A DNA stretch of 64,000 nucleotides from Pseudothioclava sp033100795 (GTDB taxonomy: Bacteria > Pseudomonadota > Alphaproteobacteria > Rhodobacterales > Rhodobacteraceae): assembly GCF_033100795.1 (NCBI RefSeq), contig NZ_JAWLVI010000003.1, positions 62,001-126,000 on the forward strand, written 5' to 3'. Numbering within the stretch: the first letter of the stretch is position 1; every line of letters starts with the position of its first letter. Below the pieces are notes generated by a model, which did no database searches, was not told where the DNA came from, and worked only from the letters and a program-made list of their open reading frames with translations. Of the stretch, positions 24,486-32,951 are shown in pieces. The translations under genes and the position numbers were made by a program.

Positions 24486-25891
24486 TACATCACCTCGGTG
24501 TTGTAGAACTCGCCAAAGAGTTCTTCGTCAGAGGGGCGGTCAGCCGCAATCGGGCGCGCCACCCAGGTCACATTCATGTAGTGCTTGAGAGAGACGTTCT
24601 CGTTCGTGATGTTGCCCCCCCAGATGCCGCAGCCAAGGCTGGAGGTCATCGGCATACCGTTTTCGAACGAGCCAGCGTTCGCTTTCGATTGCGGCTGGCG
24701 CACCATGACGCGGCTCACCGGCGCGTTCATCGCGTGACGGATGATATGATCCTCGTTGAACGAGTAGATCCCGCACGAATGGCCCTTGCCGCCGACGTTG
24801 TAGATCGCGCGGACCTTGGCAAGCGCATCCTCGAAATCGGCCGCCTTATACAGAGCCATCGTGACCGAGAGCTTCTCGCCCGAGAACTTGTGCTGGTAGC
24901 CGATCTCGTCTTGCTCGACCATCAGGAACTTACGATCCGCAGGGATCTCGAAGCCTGCGAATTCAGCGATTTTCTGCGCGGCGATTGCCACGGTCTCGAT
25001 GCGGCGGCCGCCATCCTCTTTCCACAAAGCCTTGGCCAGCAGTGCTTTTTCGTCAGCGTTGCACAGATAGCCGCCCTCTTTGACCAGCGCCTCTTTCATC
25101 GCGTCATAGATTTTCGAGTGGATCACAAGGTTTCCATCCGCCGAGCAGCCCGACCCGAAGTCCGAGGTTTTCGAGATACGCGAGTTCATCGCGGCTTCTG
25201 CGATGTCTGCGTCCTCGTCGATCACCATGGTCGCATTGCCCGCGCCCACGCCGTAGGCCGGCTTGCCCGAGGAATAGGCCGCCTGCACCATCGGCTTGCC
25301 GCCGGTGGCCATGGTCAGATCGCAGTTTGCCATCAGGTAATCGGTCAGCGGGATCGAGGGGTTCTCGACGCACTGGAAAATGTCCCGCGGCGCGCCCAGT
25401 TTCGCCAGCGTCTCACGCATCACGCGGACCATCTCGAAGGTGGTCGCCTTGGCGCGCGGGTGGGGTGAAAAGATCACCGCATCCTTGCACTTGATCGCGT
25501 AGATACCCGTGACCGGCGGGGTCAGCTCGGGGTTGGTGGTCGGGATCAGCGAGGCGATCACACCAGCGGGTTTGGCGATCTTGGTCAGACCCTTGACCGG
25601 ATCTTCCTCGATGATGCCGACCGACTTACCGCGCAGCGCATCACGCAGAACACCAAGGATCTTGAAACGCTTGCCAGCGCGGCCAGCACGGTCACCGATG
25701 CCGCTTTCATCAACGCCCATCTGGGCGATGCGGACAAAGGTGGTCTCGTTGCCGCAGTTCCAGCCAAGCGCGCGGGCAAGGCGGTCAACCTGCTCCTGGT
25801 CATAGTCCTTGATTTCTTCCATCGCGGCGCGGGCGCGGGCGATCAGGTCGTCGGTATAAGCCATTTCTTCGGAGGTAAGTTCACGGGCCAT
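24485..25891 (-). CDS. CoA-acylating aldehyde dehydrogenase, SauS-like
   Basis: 468 residues, an aldehyde dehydrogenase of the acylating (EutE/PduP/SauS) group: the catalytic Cys is C249 in SDFGSGCSADGN and the cofactor region is YGVGAGNATMVI. The closest pattern I recognise is sulphoacetaldehyde dehydrogenase SauS, but no sulphonate exporter or Xsc is nearby, so the substrate may be a different short aldehyde. AAGGA precedes the ATG. It would turn the product of the coupled ThDP enzyme into an acyl-CoA using NAD(P)+ and CoA. Third gene of a four-gene operon. Confidence 0.78.
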   Translation of the reverse strand: MARELTSEEMAYTDDLIARARAAMEEIKDYDQEQVDRLARALGWNCGNETTFVRIAQMGVDESGIGDRAGRAGKRFKILGVLRDALRGKSVGIIEEDPVKGLTKIAKPAGVIASLIPTTNPELTPPVTGIYAIKCKDAVIFSPHPRAKATTFEMVRVMRETLAKLGAPRDIFQCVENPSIPLTDYLMANCDLTMATGGKPMVQAAYSSGKPAYGVGAGNATMVIDEDADIAEAAMNSRISKTSDFGSGCSADGNLVIHSKIYDAMKEALVKEGGYLCNADEKALLAKALWKEDGGRRIETVAIAAQKIAEFAGFEIPADRKFLMVEQDEIGYQHKFSGEKLSVTMALYKAADFEDALAKVRAIYNVGGKGHSCGIYSFNEDHIIRHAMNAPVSRVMVRQPQSKANAGSFENGMPMTSSLGCGIWGGNITNENVSLKHYMNVTWVARPIAADRPSDEELFGEFYNTEVM

Positions 25892-25921
25892 TGGGGTTTC
25901 CTTGTCTATAGGTCGGGCCGC

Positions 25922-26761
25922 TCAGGCGGCAGAGGTGGCGCGAACATCCGCGCCGTTGTCAAAAAAGCGTTTGGCGCCCTCAAGGCAGCGGCGCGCGTGT
26001 TCCGTGTGGCCGTATTGGGCCGAGCGCGCCGCATTGGGCAGTTCCAGCGAGATCGCCGCATCCGGCAGCGCCGCCGCGATCAGCGGGAAGGAGATCACAC
26101 CCTCGCCCGGATAGAGGCGGGCGTCGCGGGCGATATGGATCATCTCTTCCTTGTTGTAGGCGACGTGATCGGTGTCGCAGACATGCAGAAAATTGACCCA
26201 TTTCTTCGGCACACGGGCCAGATCGGCCAGCGTGCCGCCGGTGAAGTGGTGGTAAAGCGTGTCGATCAGCAGCCCCTGGTTGGGGCGCGCCGCCAGACGC
26301 AGAACCTCCAGCGCATCGTCGATGCAGCACAGACGCGAGAAGGCGGGGTATTCAAGGTTCACCGTCAGATCGTATTGCGCCGCCAGATCGCAAATCTCTG
26401 CAAAGCGCTCGACGACGAAGCCTTTATCGTTGCGCACATCGGTCCAGGCCGACGAGATCACCTGACGCGCGCCAAGCTCGGCACCCGCGGCGAAGGCGCG
26501 CTCATAGGCACTGGCGGGGGTGGCGCGCAGGATGCGAGCCAGTTCGATGTCATAGCAGGTCAGCCCTGTATCATTCAGCGCGGCCTTGGTCGCCCGCACG
26601 ACCTGCGGATCGCACGGATCAATATCGGGTTCACCGGCCACACCCATCTGGATCAGGCGAAAGCTGGCGGCGTCATAACCCGCCTCATGCGCGATATGCA
26701 CCTGCTCGACAGGCGTCACACCCGGCACGGTCAGATAGGCAAGCGAGTAAATCCGGCTCAT
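25922..26761 (-). CDS. Sugar-phosphate isomerase/epimerase-family TIM barrel
   Basis: 279 residues of the xylose-isomerase-like TIM-barrel superfamily. Metal ligands expected for an active site are present: Glu in NLEYPAF, Asp in LIDTLYH, His in FLHVCD and Glu in ISLELPN. It overlaps the upstream HMG-CoA-lyase-like gene by 4 bp. Family members isomerise or dehydrate hydroxy- and keto-acids (hydroxypyruvate isomerase, dehydroshikimate dehydratase, inosose dehydratase). The operon context suggests it prepares the 2-oxo acid for the ThDP enzyme; the substrate is unknown. Confidence 0.8.
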   Translation of the reverse strand: MSRIYSLAYLTVPGVTPVEQVHIAHEAGYDAASFRLIQMGVAGEPDIDPCDPQVVRATKAALNDTGLTCYDIELARILRATPASAYERAFAAGAELGARQVISSAWTDVRNDKGFVVERFAEICDLAAQYDLTVNLEYPAFSRLCCIDDALEVLRLAARPNQGLLIDTLYHHFTGGTLADLARVPKKWVNFLHVCDTDHVAYNKEEMIHIARDARLYPGEGVISFPLIAAALPDAAISLELPNAARSAQYGHTEHARRCLEGAKRFFDNGADVRATSAA

Positions 26762-27696
26762 GCGCAGGCTCCCAGGTCTTCGGTTCCGGCATCGCCGGGT
26801 TGGTTGATGTGCCCCATACGTCCGGGCAGGCGACGGCCCAGCATCTCTTCGGCGCGGGCAATGGCGGGTTTGAGCGCCCGCCAGTCGATCCCCGTCGCCA
26901 TCCCCATCTCGGTCAGGGCGAAAACGGCGTCTTCGGTCGCAATATTTCCGGTGGCTTTCGGAAGGAACGGGCAGCCACCAAGCCCGCCAAGGGCCGCATC
27001 AAAAATGCGCACGCCCGCCTGAAGGCCGGCCACCATATTCGCCAGCCCTAGCCCGCGCGTGTCATGCAGGTGGAGCGAAAGCTGGACCTCGGGGCGGATC
27101 ACATCACGCACCACGCGACACAGGTCGAAAATCTGACGCGGGTTCCCCAACCCCGAGCTATCGGCAAGGTTGATCTCATGCGCGCCAAGGTCGGACCACT
27201 GGCGCGCAATATCCAAGACCACAGCCGGATTGATCTCGCCTTCAAAGCCGCAGCCAAAGGCCGACTGGATACCGGCACGCACCGCAACACCCTCTGCCAG
27301 CGCCTTCTCGATGACAGGCGCGATGCGGGCACGGGCGTCCTCGACCGAGCGGTTGGTATTCTTCATCGAATGGGTTTCCGAGGCCGACACCGAAATCGAC
27401 AGGTGCTTCACCCCCACATCCAGCGCACGATCCAGCCCCGCCTTGTTCAGGATCAGCGCGGTGTAGGTCACCCCCGCTTTCGGCGTGATGCGCGAAAACA
27501 GCTCATCCGTGTCGGCCATGGAGGGCACCCACTTCGGATGCACGAACGAGCCAAGCTGGATACGGCGACAGCCCGCAGCCTCCAGGTCGGTCAAAAATCC
27601 CAGCTTTTCTTCGATGGAAAACAGGCGCTTTTCATTCTGCAAACCGTCGCGCAGAAATTCGTCCTCGATCAGGACATCGCCTTTCAGATCGTACAC
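26758..27696 (-). CDS. HMG-CoA lyase-family enzyme
   Basis: 312 residues from a GTG start with GGAGG 6 bp upstream. The DRE-TIM fold is clear: RDGLQNE (R16, D17) for substrate, HLHD with H209 and H211 for the divalent metal, and the flexible-loop cysteine C242 in GLGGCPF followed by ATGNIATED. HMG-CoA lyases split 3-hydroxy-3-methylglutaryl-CoA or related hydroxyacyl-CoAs into acetyl-CoA and a ketone or keto-acid. It is the first gene of the operon and is divergent from a LysR regulator. The exact substrate may differ from HMG-CoA. Confidence 0.82.
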   Translation of the reverse strand: MYDLKGDVLIEDEFLRDGLQNEKRLFSIEEKLGFLTDLEAAGCRRIQLGSFVHPKWVPSMADTDELFSRITPKAGVTYTALILNKAGLDRALDVGVKHLSISVSASETHSMKNTNRSVEDARARIAPVIEKALAEGVAVRAGIQSAFGCGFEGEINPAVVLDIARQWSDLGAHEINLADSSGLGNPRQIFDLCRVVRDVIRPEVQLSLHLHDTRGLGLANMVAGLQAGVRIFDAALGGLGGCPFLPKATGNIATEDAVFALTEMGMATGIDWRALKPAIARAEEMLGRRLPGRMGHINQPGDAGTEDLGACA

Positions 27697-27817
27697 GGCA
27701 TTCCTCCCATAGGGCTAACCCTTTGAAAGAACGATACCCGCAACAGAAACTAACAACAAATACCACTCTGGACGCCGGTGTAGCCTTTATGTTAATTTCT
27801 GAAAAACGGAGGACGCC

Positions 27818-28720
27818 ATGCTGACGCTCAGACAGATCGAAGTGATCCGCGCGATTCTGATTACCGGCACTGTGAAAGGGGCTGCCGATCTGCTGGGCGT
27901 CTCGGCGCCCGGTATCAGCCGCGTCATGAAGCACACCGAAAGCCAGCTTGGGCTGCGGCTGTTTTCGCGCGCACACGGGCGCTTTGCCCCCACCGAAGAG
28001 GCCCGTCACATCTTCGGCCAGATCAACGAGGTCTTCACCAAGGTCGAGAACCTTCAGGAATCGATCGACATGCTTAAACGCGGCGAAAGCCGGATTTTCG
28101 CCTTCGCCTCGGTGCCCTCGATCGCGCAAAGGATGCTGCCGAACGCGGTCAAACGCCTGCGTGAGCGCTACCCTGATCTGCGCATGACCATCGACCAGAC
28201 AAAGATCGAAGAATCCATCGACTACCTTCTGCTGCGCAAGGGAGAGCTGGTCGCCAATTCGTTCAAGATCGACCATCCGGGGTTGATTTCGCTGCCGATT
28301 GGCACAGGCCGCGTGATGGCCCTTTTGCCCGAGGATCACGAGCTTGCCGCCGAGGAAACCGTCTCGGTTCACGATCTTGCGAAAAACCCGATGATCGGGA
28401 TTTCACCGACCGACCCTTATGGCACGATCATCTCGCGCCCCCTGCGCGACGCGGATCTGCCGGTCGAGTATCAGATCGAAGCGCGTTTCGGGCAGACGGT
28501 GCAGGCGCTTGTGAAAAAGGGGATGGGGGTTGCGCTGATCGACGAGTTTTCGGTGGCCGACCAGAGCCTTCCCGGTCTTGCGGTGCGCCCCCTGCGCGAG
28601 CCGACGACCTTCCGCACCTATGCCGTCGTGAATGCCGAGGCGCCGCGCTCGATCTTTGCGGAAACGCTGATTGATCTGCTCAAGCAAGAGATGCGTGCCG
28701 TCACCTCGCGCAAGCACTAG
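27818..28720 (+). CDS. LysR-family transcriptional regulator
   Basis: 300 residues from an ATG with GGAGG upstream. The N-terminal winged helix (LTLRQIEVIRAILITGTVKG, then SAPGISRVMKHTESQLG) is followed by a LysR substrate-binding domain (FAFASVPSIAQRMLPNAV, later VKKGMGVALIDEF). It is divergent from the HMG-CoA-lyase/ThDP operon, the standard position for a LysR activator of that operon. The 121-bp intergenic region is AT-rich. Confidence 0.88.
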   Translation: MLTLRQIEVIRAILITGTVKGAADLLGVSAPGISRVMKHTESQLGLRLFSRAHGRFAPTEEARHIFGQINEVFTKVENLQESIDMLKRGESRIFAFASVPSIAQRMLPNAVKRLRERYPDLRMTIDQTKIEESIDYLLLRKGELVANSFKIDHPGLISLPIGTGRVMALLPEDHELAAEETVSVHDLAKNPMIGISPTDPYGTIISRPLRDADLPVEYQIEARFGQTVQALVKKGMGVALIDEFSVADQSLPGLAVRPLREPTTFRTYAVVNAEAPRSIFAETLIDLLKQEMRAVTSRKH

Positions 28721-28766
28721 GGAAATTCTTGGCATCGGCGCAGTTTTGAGGCATCAAATTGATCTT

Positions 28767-29798
28767 ATGACCGATCAGATGCCTCCAAAGCCCCGAATCG
28801 TAGACATCGCCCTGCAAGCAGGCGTCGGCACCGCCACGGTTGACCGCGTGCTGAACGGGCGGCCCGGCGTCAAGCCGAAGACCGTGCAAAAGGTGATGGA
28901 GGCCGCACGGTTTCTGGAAGAAAGCGGCGGGCGCCCGACGGTGCTGGCCCCTACCCCCGCAGGGCTGAAGCTACGCGCCTTTCTGGGTGGCTCACCGGGG
29001 TTCGCGAATGAGATTCTGGCGCAGGCTCTGCGCGAACGGGCGCGCGCGGCAGGGTTTCCGCTACGCCTTGAGTTTGTCCGCCGGACCGAACCGGCAGCAC
29101 TGGCACAGGCGCTTCTGGACTGCGGGACCGATGGCACCAGCGGCGTGATTGTGCAACCGGTCGAGCACCCTTTGGTGCGCGATGCGCTCGCAACACTGGC
29201 GGCAAAAGGCGTGCATATCGCGACCGTCCTGACGCAGATCCCCGGCATCGACGGGCTTGGATATGCCGGACTGGACAACCGCGCAGCCGGGCGTGTCACC
29301 GGACAAATCCTTGGTCATATCATTGGAAAACAAGGTGATATTGCGATTTTTCACTCGGATGCCCTCTATCGCAGTCATGAGGAACGCGAGGCGGGGCTAC
29401 GCTCGATCCTGCGCGAAGATTTCCCGATGGTCCGCATCATCGAGACCGCCTCGACCGACGACAACCCCGCTGAATGCCTGCGCATGACGCATGACCTGAT
29501 TGCCCGTCACCCTGACATTTCCGGCATCGTCAATTTCGCAGGCGGCAATCGCGGGATCGAGCGGGCCTTGCTGGACGCAGGCCGCGCGCAGGACATCACC
29601 TATATCGCCTTCAACCTGACGCCGCTCACCCGCAAGGCGCTGATCGAGCGGACGATTGATGTGGTTATCCATCAGGACATGGGTCGGATCGCGGAATCGG
29701 CGCTCTCTGCCCTGCTGAGCGCCCATCAGGGCGCACCGATGCGGATCACGACCGTCCACGCCGAGCTGATCCTGCGCGAGAACTTGCGCGATATATGA
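28767..29798 (+). CDS. LacI-family transcriptional regulator
   Basis: 343 residues from the ATG at 28767; the next in-frame ATG at 28779 is possible and neither has a clear ribosome site. The LacI helix-turn-helix and hinge are clear (IVDIALQAGVGTATVDRVL, then GRPGVKPKTVQKVMEAA), followed by a periplasmic-binding-protein-like domain. A GAGGCATC/GATGCCTC inverted repeat (28748-28785) spans the start. The TGATGCATCA palindromes immediately downstream, before the CoA-transferase gene, are its likely operators. Confidence 0.85.
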   Translation: MTDQMPPKPRIVDIALQAGVGTATVDRVLNGRPGVKPKTVQKVMEAARFLEESGGRPTVLAPTPAGLKLRAFLGGSPGFANEILAQALRERARAAGFPLRLEFVRRTEPAALAQALLDCGTDGTSGVIVQPVEHPLVRDALATLAAKGVHIATVLTQIPGIDGLGYAGLDNRAAGRVTGQILGHIIGKQGDIAIFHSDALYRSHEEREAGLRSILREDFPMVRIIETASTDDNPAECLRMTHDLIARHPDISGIVNFAGGNRGIERALLDAGRAQDITYIAFNLTPLTRKALIERTIDVVIHQDMGRIAESALSALLSAHQGAPMRITTVHAELILRENLRDI

Positions 29799-29806
29799 TC
29801 GCCAAA

Positions 29807-29836
29807 TGATGCATCAATTTATATTATGATGCATTA
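29807..29836. promoter_or_regulatory. Tandem palindromic operators before the CoA-transferase gene
   Basis: TGATGCATCA (29807-29816) and TGATGCATTA (29827-29836) are 20 bp apart start to start, two helical turns, so both face the same side of the DNA. They lie about 100 bp before the CoA-transferase start and just after the LacI gene. The same 10-mer recurs at 41393, 11.6 kb away. Confidence 0.6.
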
Positions 29837-29937
29837 TTTTGGATTTTGCGTCATAAGAAGGCGGCAAACTCATAGTTGCGGATTGGGCACCTGGCGGGCA
29901 GCGGATATGCCTAAGAAAACGCACCGATGAGGTTCCC

Positions 29938-31146
29938 ATGACCGACCTTCCGCTAAAAGGCATCAAGGTTATCGACTATTCGCATTTTCTGGCCGGCCCC
30001 TTCATGAGCCGCACGCTGGCTGCCCTTGGGGCCGATGTGATCAAGGTCGAGCGCCCGAAAACGGGCGACGCTGGCCGCGCCAGCCCCACGCAGAAAGACG
30101 GGATCTCGGGGTATTTTCTGCAGCAGAACATGGGCAAGCGCGGGCTTTGCCTTGATCTGCGCCACCCCAAGGCGGTCGAGCTGATGAAGCGCCTGACCCG
30201 CACGGCGGATGTTTTTGTTGAAAATTACCGCCCCGGCGCGCTGGCAAAATTCGGTCTGGGCTATGAGGATCTGGCCAAAGACAACCCCGGTCTGGTCTAT
30301 GCCTCGGTCTCGGCGTTCGGGCACACCGGCCCGCTGTCGGAACGCGCGGGCTTTGGCCTGATTGCCGAGGCGATGTGCGGCGCGATGTCGATCATCGGCA
30401 AGAAGGGAGAGGCTCCGCCCCTGTTCCGAATGCCGCTGGCCGATATGTATACCGGCATCCACGGCACGGCGGCGATTATCGCGGCGCTTTATGGGCGCGA
30501 AAAGACGGGCCTTGGCCAGCACATCGACCTTGCGCTTTATGACTGCATGGTCTCGATGCACGACTACGCGCTTCAAGGCTATCTGATGTCGGACGGCCAA
30601 AACCTGCCCGAGCAGACGGGCGACAACCTGCCTGACTCAACGGTTTACGGCTGCTTTGCCGCGCCCGATGGCTATCTGGTGATCGCCGCGCAGGTCGATG
30701 ATACATGGATCCGGCTGGCGAGGCTGATCGGAGGCGACGCACTGGCAAATGACGCGCGCTTTATTGGCGCGGCCAACCGCAACGCCCATAACGCCCAGGC
30801 GATCGCGCTGGTCCGCGACTGGTGCGCCGCGCAAGAAAGCCGCGCCGCGATTTTGCAGATGCTTGATGCGGCGGGTGTGCCTGCGGCCCCTGTCCAGACG
30901 ATCGACGAGGTGGCGAATGATCCGCAAATCGCCGCGCGCGGTATGATTATCGAACAAGACCACCCCAAGCTTGGCAAGGTTCGCCTGCCCAACCTGCCCT
31001 TCCGCTTTTCGGGCTACGATCTGGGGGTGCCCAAAGCCGCGCCGGAGTTGGGCGAGGACAACGCCTCGATCGCGCAAGAGCTTGGGTTTTCGGCGGATGA
31101 GATTGCCGAAATGCGGGAAACGGGCGCGCTGTATCAGGACAGCTAA
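29938..31146 (+). CDS. CaiB/BaiF-family (class III) CoA-transferase
   Basis: 402 residues. Class III CoA-transferase features include GIKVIDYSHFLAGPFMSR at the N-terminus, GADVIKVE, and the catalytic Asp in PLADMYTG (about 168), which forms the acyl anhydride. The family moves CoA from succinyl-CoA or formyl-CoA to acids such as itaconate, mesaconate, HMG or benzylsuccinate. It lies directly downstream of the LacI gene and tandem TGATGCAT palindromes, and probably activates an acid imported by a nearby transporter. The substrate is not predictable. Confidence 0.85.
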   Translation: MTDLPLKGIKVIDYSHFLAGPFMSRTLAALGADVIKVERPKTGDAGRASPTQKDGISGYFLQQNMGKRGLCLDLRHPKAVELMKRLTRTADVFVENYRPGALAKFGLGYEDLAKDNPGLVYASVSAFGHTGPLSERAGFGLIAEAMCGAMSIIGKKGEAPPLFRMPLADMYTGIHGTAAIIAALYGREKTGLGQHIDLALYDCMVSMHDYALQGYLMSDGQNLPEQTGDNLPDSTVYGCFAAPDGYLVIAAQVDDTWIRLARLIGGDALANDARFIGAANRNAHNAQAIALVRDWCAAQESRAAILQMLDAAGVPAAPVQTIDEVANDPQIAARGMIIEQDHPKLGKVRLPNLPFRFSGYDLGVPKAAPELGEDNASIAQELGFSADEIAEMRETGALYQDS

Positions 31147-31170
31147 GGCGGGGGCCAAGCCTCCCCCGCC
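31147..31170. terminator. Bidirectional terminator between CoA-transferase and Gfo/Idh genes
   Basis: GGCGGGGG and CCCCCGCC form a perfect 8-bp stem with an 8-nt loop, followed by CCTTTATT. It fills the short gap between two convergent stops. Confidence 0.75.
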
Positions 31171-31173
31171 CCT

Positions 31174-32211
31174 TTATTCACCCAGAACCACGCGCTGCCC
31201 CGTGGCCGCAGAGCGCTGCACCGCCTCGATCAGTTCGATCGTGCGCAGCCCCTCGCGCCCCGACACAAGCGGCGCCTCGCCGTCACGAATGACGCGCGCG
31301 AATTGCTCGGCCTGCAAAATCAGCGGATCGCCATTGCCGCGCGGGCTGTAGCGCGCGGTCAAAGGCTCCCACCAACTGCGCTTGGCCGGATGGCTCCAGA
31401 CCCGCCCCGAGGGCAGATCAAGCGAGCCATGCGTGCCGCCGATCTGGTAGCAGGCCTGCTGCGTCGGTGCGTAGGCGGGGTTCTCGCCCGTCGTCAGCTC
31501 CCACGACCACGGCGCCACAATGCTATCCGAGATATTCGCCGTGCCAAGCGCGCCGTTTTCGAACTCGAAGGTCAGCACACAGGTCTCTTCGATCTCGTGG
31601 CCCCTGATCGCGTTCGAAGTCACCGCCTGAACCGCGCGGACCTCGCCAACAAGGTGGCGCATCAGGTCGAAGTCATGCGCAAGATTGGTCAGGATCGGAC
31701 CCGCGCCCTTTTTGCGGCGCCACTCGACATCGAAATAATCGTCGGGTTTCATCAGCCAGAACATCGCGTGAGCCGAGACGATCCGCCCCAAGGTGCCCGC
31801 CTCGATCTCGGCCTTCGCGGCCGCAATCAGCGGGTTATGGCGACGGTGATGCCCTGTCAGCAGCGGCACGCCCGCGGCCTCGGCCGCTTCGACCATTCGG
31901 CGCGCCGCAGCCGTATCTGAATCCAGCGGCTTTTCGACCAGAGACGGAAGCCCTGCCTCGATACAGGCCATCCCTCCCGCCGAATGAAGCGCCGTGGGCG
32001 TGCAAAGATAAACCCCGTCGCAGGCCCGCGCCGCGATCAGCGCGTCAAGCGTCGGGAAATGCGCCACGCCAAGTTTCGCCGCGAAATCAGCCGCCTGCGG
32101 GGCCGGATCGACAATCGCCGACACCCGCGCCCCGTCGGCTTGCGCGATTGCGGCTGCGTGGCGCTGACCGATCAGCCCCGCGCCCGCAATCGCGAACCGG
32201 ACCCCGGTCAT
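31174..32211 (-). CDS. Gfo/Idh/MocA-family oxidoreductase, probably quinate/shikimate-type dehydrogenase
   Basis: 345 residues. An N-terminal Rossmann fold (FAIAGAGLIGQRHA) and the EKP motif (LVEKPLD) define the family; the conserved HDFDLMRH holds the active-site His. These NAD(P) enzymes oxidise a hydroxyl on cyclitols and sugars. The 4-bp overlap with the upstream aroQ, with an AroE-like gene and a QuiC-like gene in the same region, suggests oxidation of quinate or a related alicyclic acid to 3-dehydroquinate. Function beyond family is inference. Confidence 0.75.
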   Translation of the reverse strand: MTGVRFAIAGAGLIGQRHAAAIAQADGARVSAIVDPAPQAADFAAKLGVAHFPTLDALIAARACDGVYLCTPTALHSAGGMACIEAGLPSLVEKPLDSDTAAARRMVEAAEAAGVPLLTGHHRRHNPLIAAAKAEIEAGTLGRIVSAHAMFWLMKPDDYFDVEWRRKKGAGPILTNLAHDFDLMRHLVGEVRAVQAVTSNAIRGHEIEETCVLTFEFENGALGTANISDSIVAPWSWELTTGENPAYAPTQQACYQIGGTHGSLDLPSGRVWSHPAKRSWWEPLTARYSPRGNGDPLILQAEQFARVIRDGEAPLVSGREGLRTIELIEAVQRSAATGQRVVLGE

Positions 32212-32648
32212 TCAGCCAGAACCGAGCACGCCCGCTGCACGCAAAGCTCGTAACCCTGCACACCAAAGCCCGCCATCACGCCATCGGCGCGCATCGAGAC
32301 ATAGGAATGGTGGCGGAAGCTCTCGCGCTTGTGCACGTTCGAGATGTGGCATTCAAAGACCAGGCCGTCGAAGGCGTTGAGCGCATCAAGGATCGCAACC
32401 GAGGTATGTGTATAAGCGCCGGGATTGATGACAATGGCGCAAGCCTCTTCGCGGGCCTTGTGGATCAGCTCCACGATGCCGCCCTCAAAATTCGACTGGT
32501 AAAGCGCAACCTCGAAGCCGCGCTCGGCAGCGACAGCGGCGCAATTACGCTCGACATCCTCAAGCGTGTCATAGCCGTAGATCTCCGGCTGGCGCTTGCC
32601 CAGCAGGTTCAGGTTCGGGCCGTTCAGGATGTAGATCAGTTTGCTCAT
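32208..32648 (-). CDS. aroQ: Type II 3-dehydroquinate dehydratase
   Basis: 146 residues, the normal length. LNGPNLNLLGKRQPEIYG carries the catalytic Arg and Tyr, NPGAYTHTSVA the substrate loop and ECHISNVHKRE the catalytic His. The usual QSNHEG reads QSNFEG here. It interconverts 3-dehydroquinate and 3-dehydroshikimate in the cytoplasm. The neighbours (dehydrogenase downstream, divergent TRAP transporter) point to a catabolic quinate/shikimate role, possibly in addition to a housekeeping copy elsewhere. It is the first gene of an aroQ-dehydrogenase operon. Confidence 0.9.
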   Translation of the reverse strand: MSKLIYILNGPNLNLLGKRQPEIYGYDTLEDVERNCAAVAAERGFEVALYQSNFEGGIVELIHKAREEACAIVINPGAYTHTSVAILDALNAFDGLVFECHISNVHKRESFRHHSYVSMRADGVMAGFGVQGYELCVQRACSVLAE

Positions 32649-32951
32649 GGGTTCCTCCCCTAAAGAAGCAGATGCGCCCGGCGAAAACCGGGACCGTTGC
32701 AGAATTCGTAAACCACCTGCCCCCGTCTGGCGAGGGCATTGGAAGAGGTTAGGGATGCCTTTTTGTTACATCTCCAATATCTGATCTCAAAATAAACGAT
32801 TATTTTTATAATTTCATTATTATGACAGATAATTAATTTCATCAATCTGCATAAGATATTTTCTGGACAGATCGACTCGAATCCTTCACCCTCCGCAACG
32901 CGCCCCTTTGGAGGAAGGGGAATCCGACATTTTCAACGGGAGGAACCCTTG
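32649..32951. other. AT-rich divergent promoter region between aroQ and the TRAP transporter
   Basis: This 303-bp stretch has no protein-like frame. Bases 32757-32860 are strikingly AT-rich against a GC-rich background, with several short TTAT/ATAA inverted repeats (for example AATAAACGATTATT near 32791). It should hold both promoters and an operator for the divergent aroQ and dctP units, perhaps for a GntR-type regulator encoded downstream. No specific site could be assigned. Confidence 0.5.

Noticed and set aside
22689..25891. Reading the ThDP/aldehyde-dehydrogenase pair as a sulphoacetaldehyde or glyoxylate (gcl-hyi) pathway
   Set aside because: The ThDP enzyme has the catalytic Glu that Gcl lacks and does not resemble Xsc at its N-terminus; no sulphite exporter, phosphotransacetylase or tartronate semialdehyde reductase is adjacent. 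Only the family names were kept.
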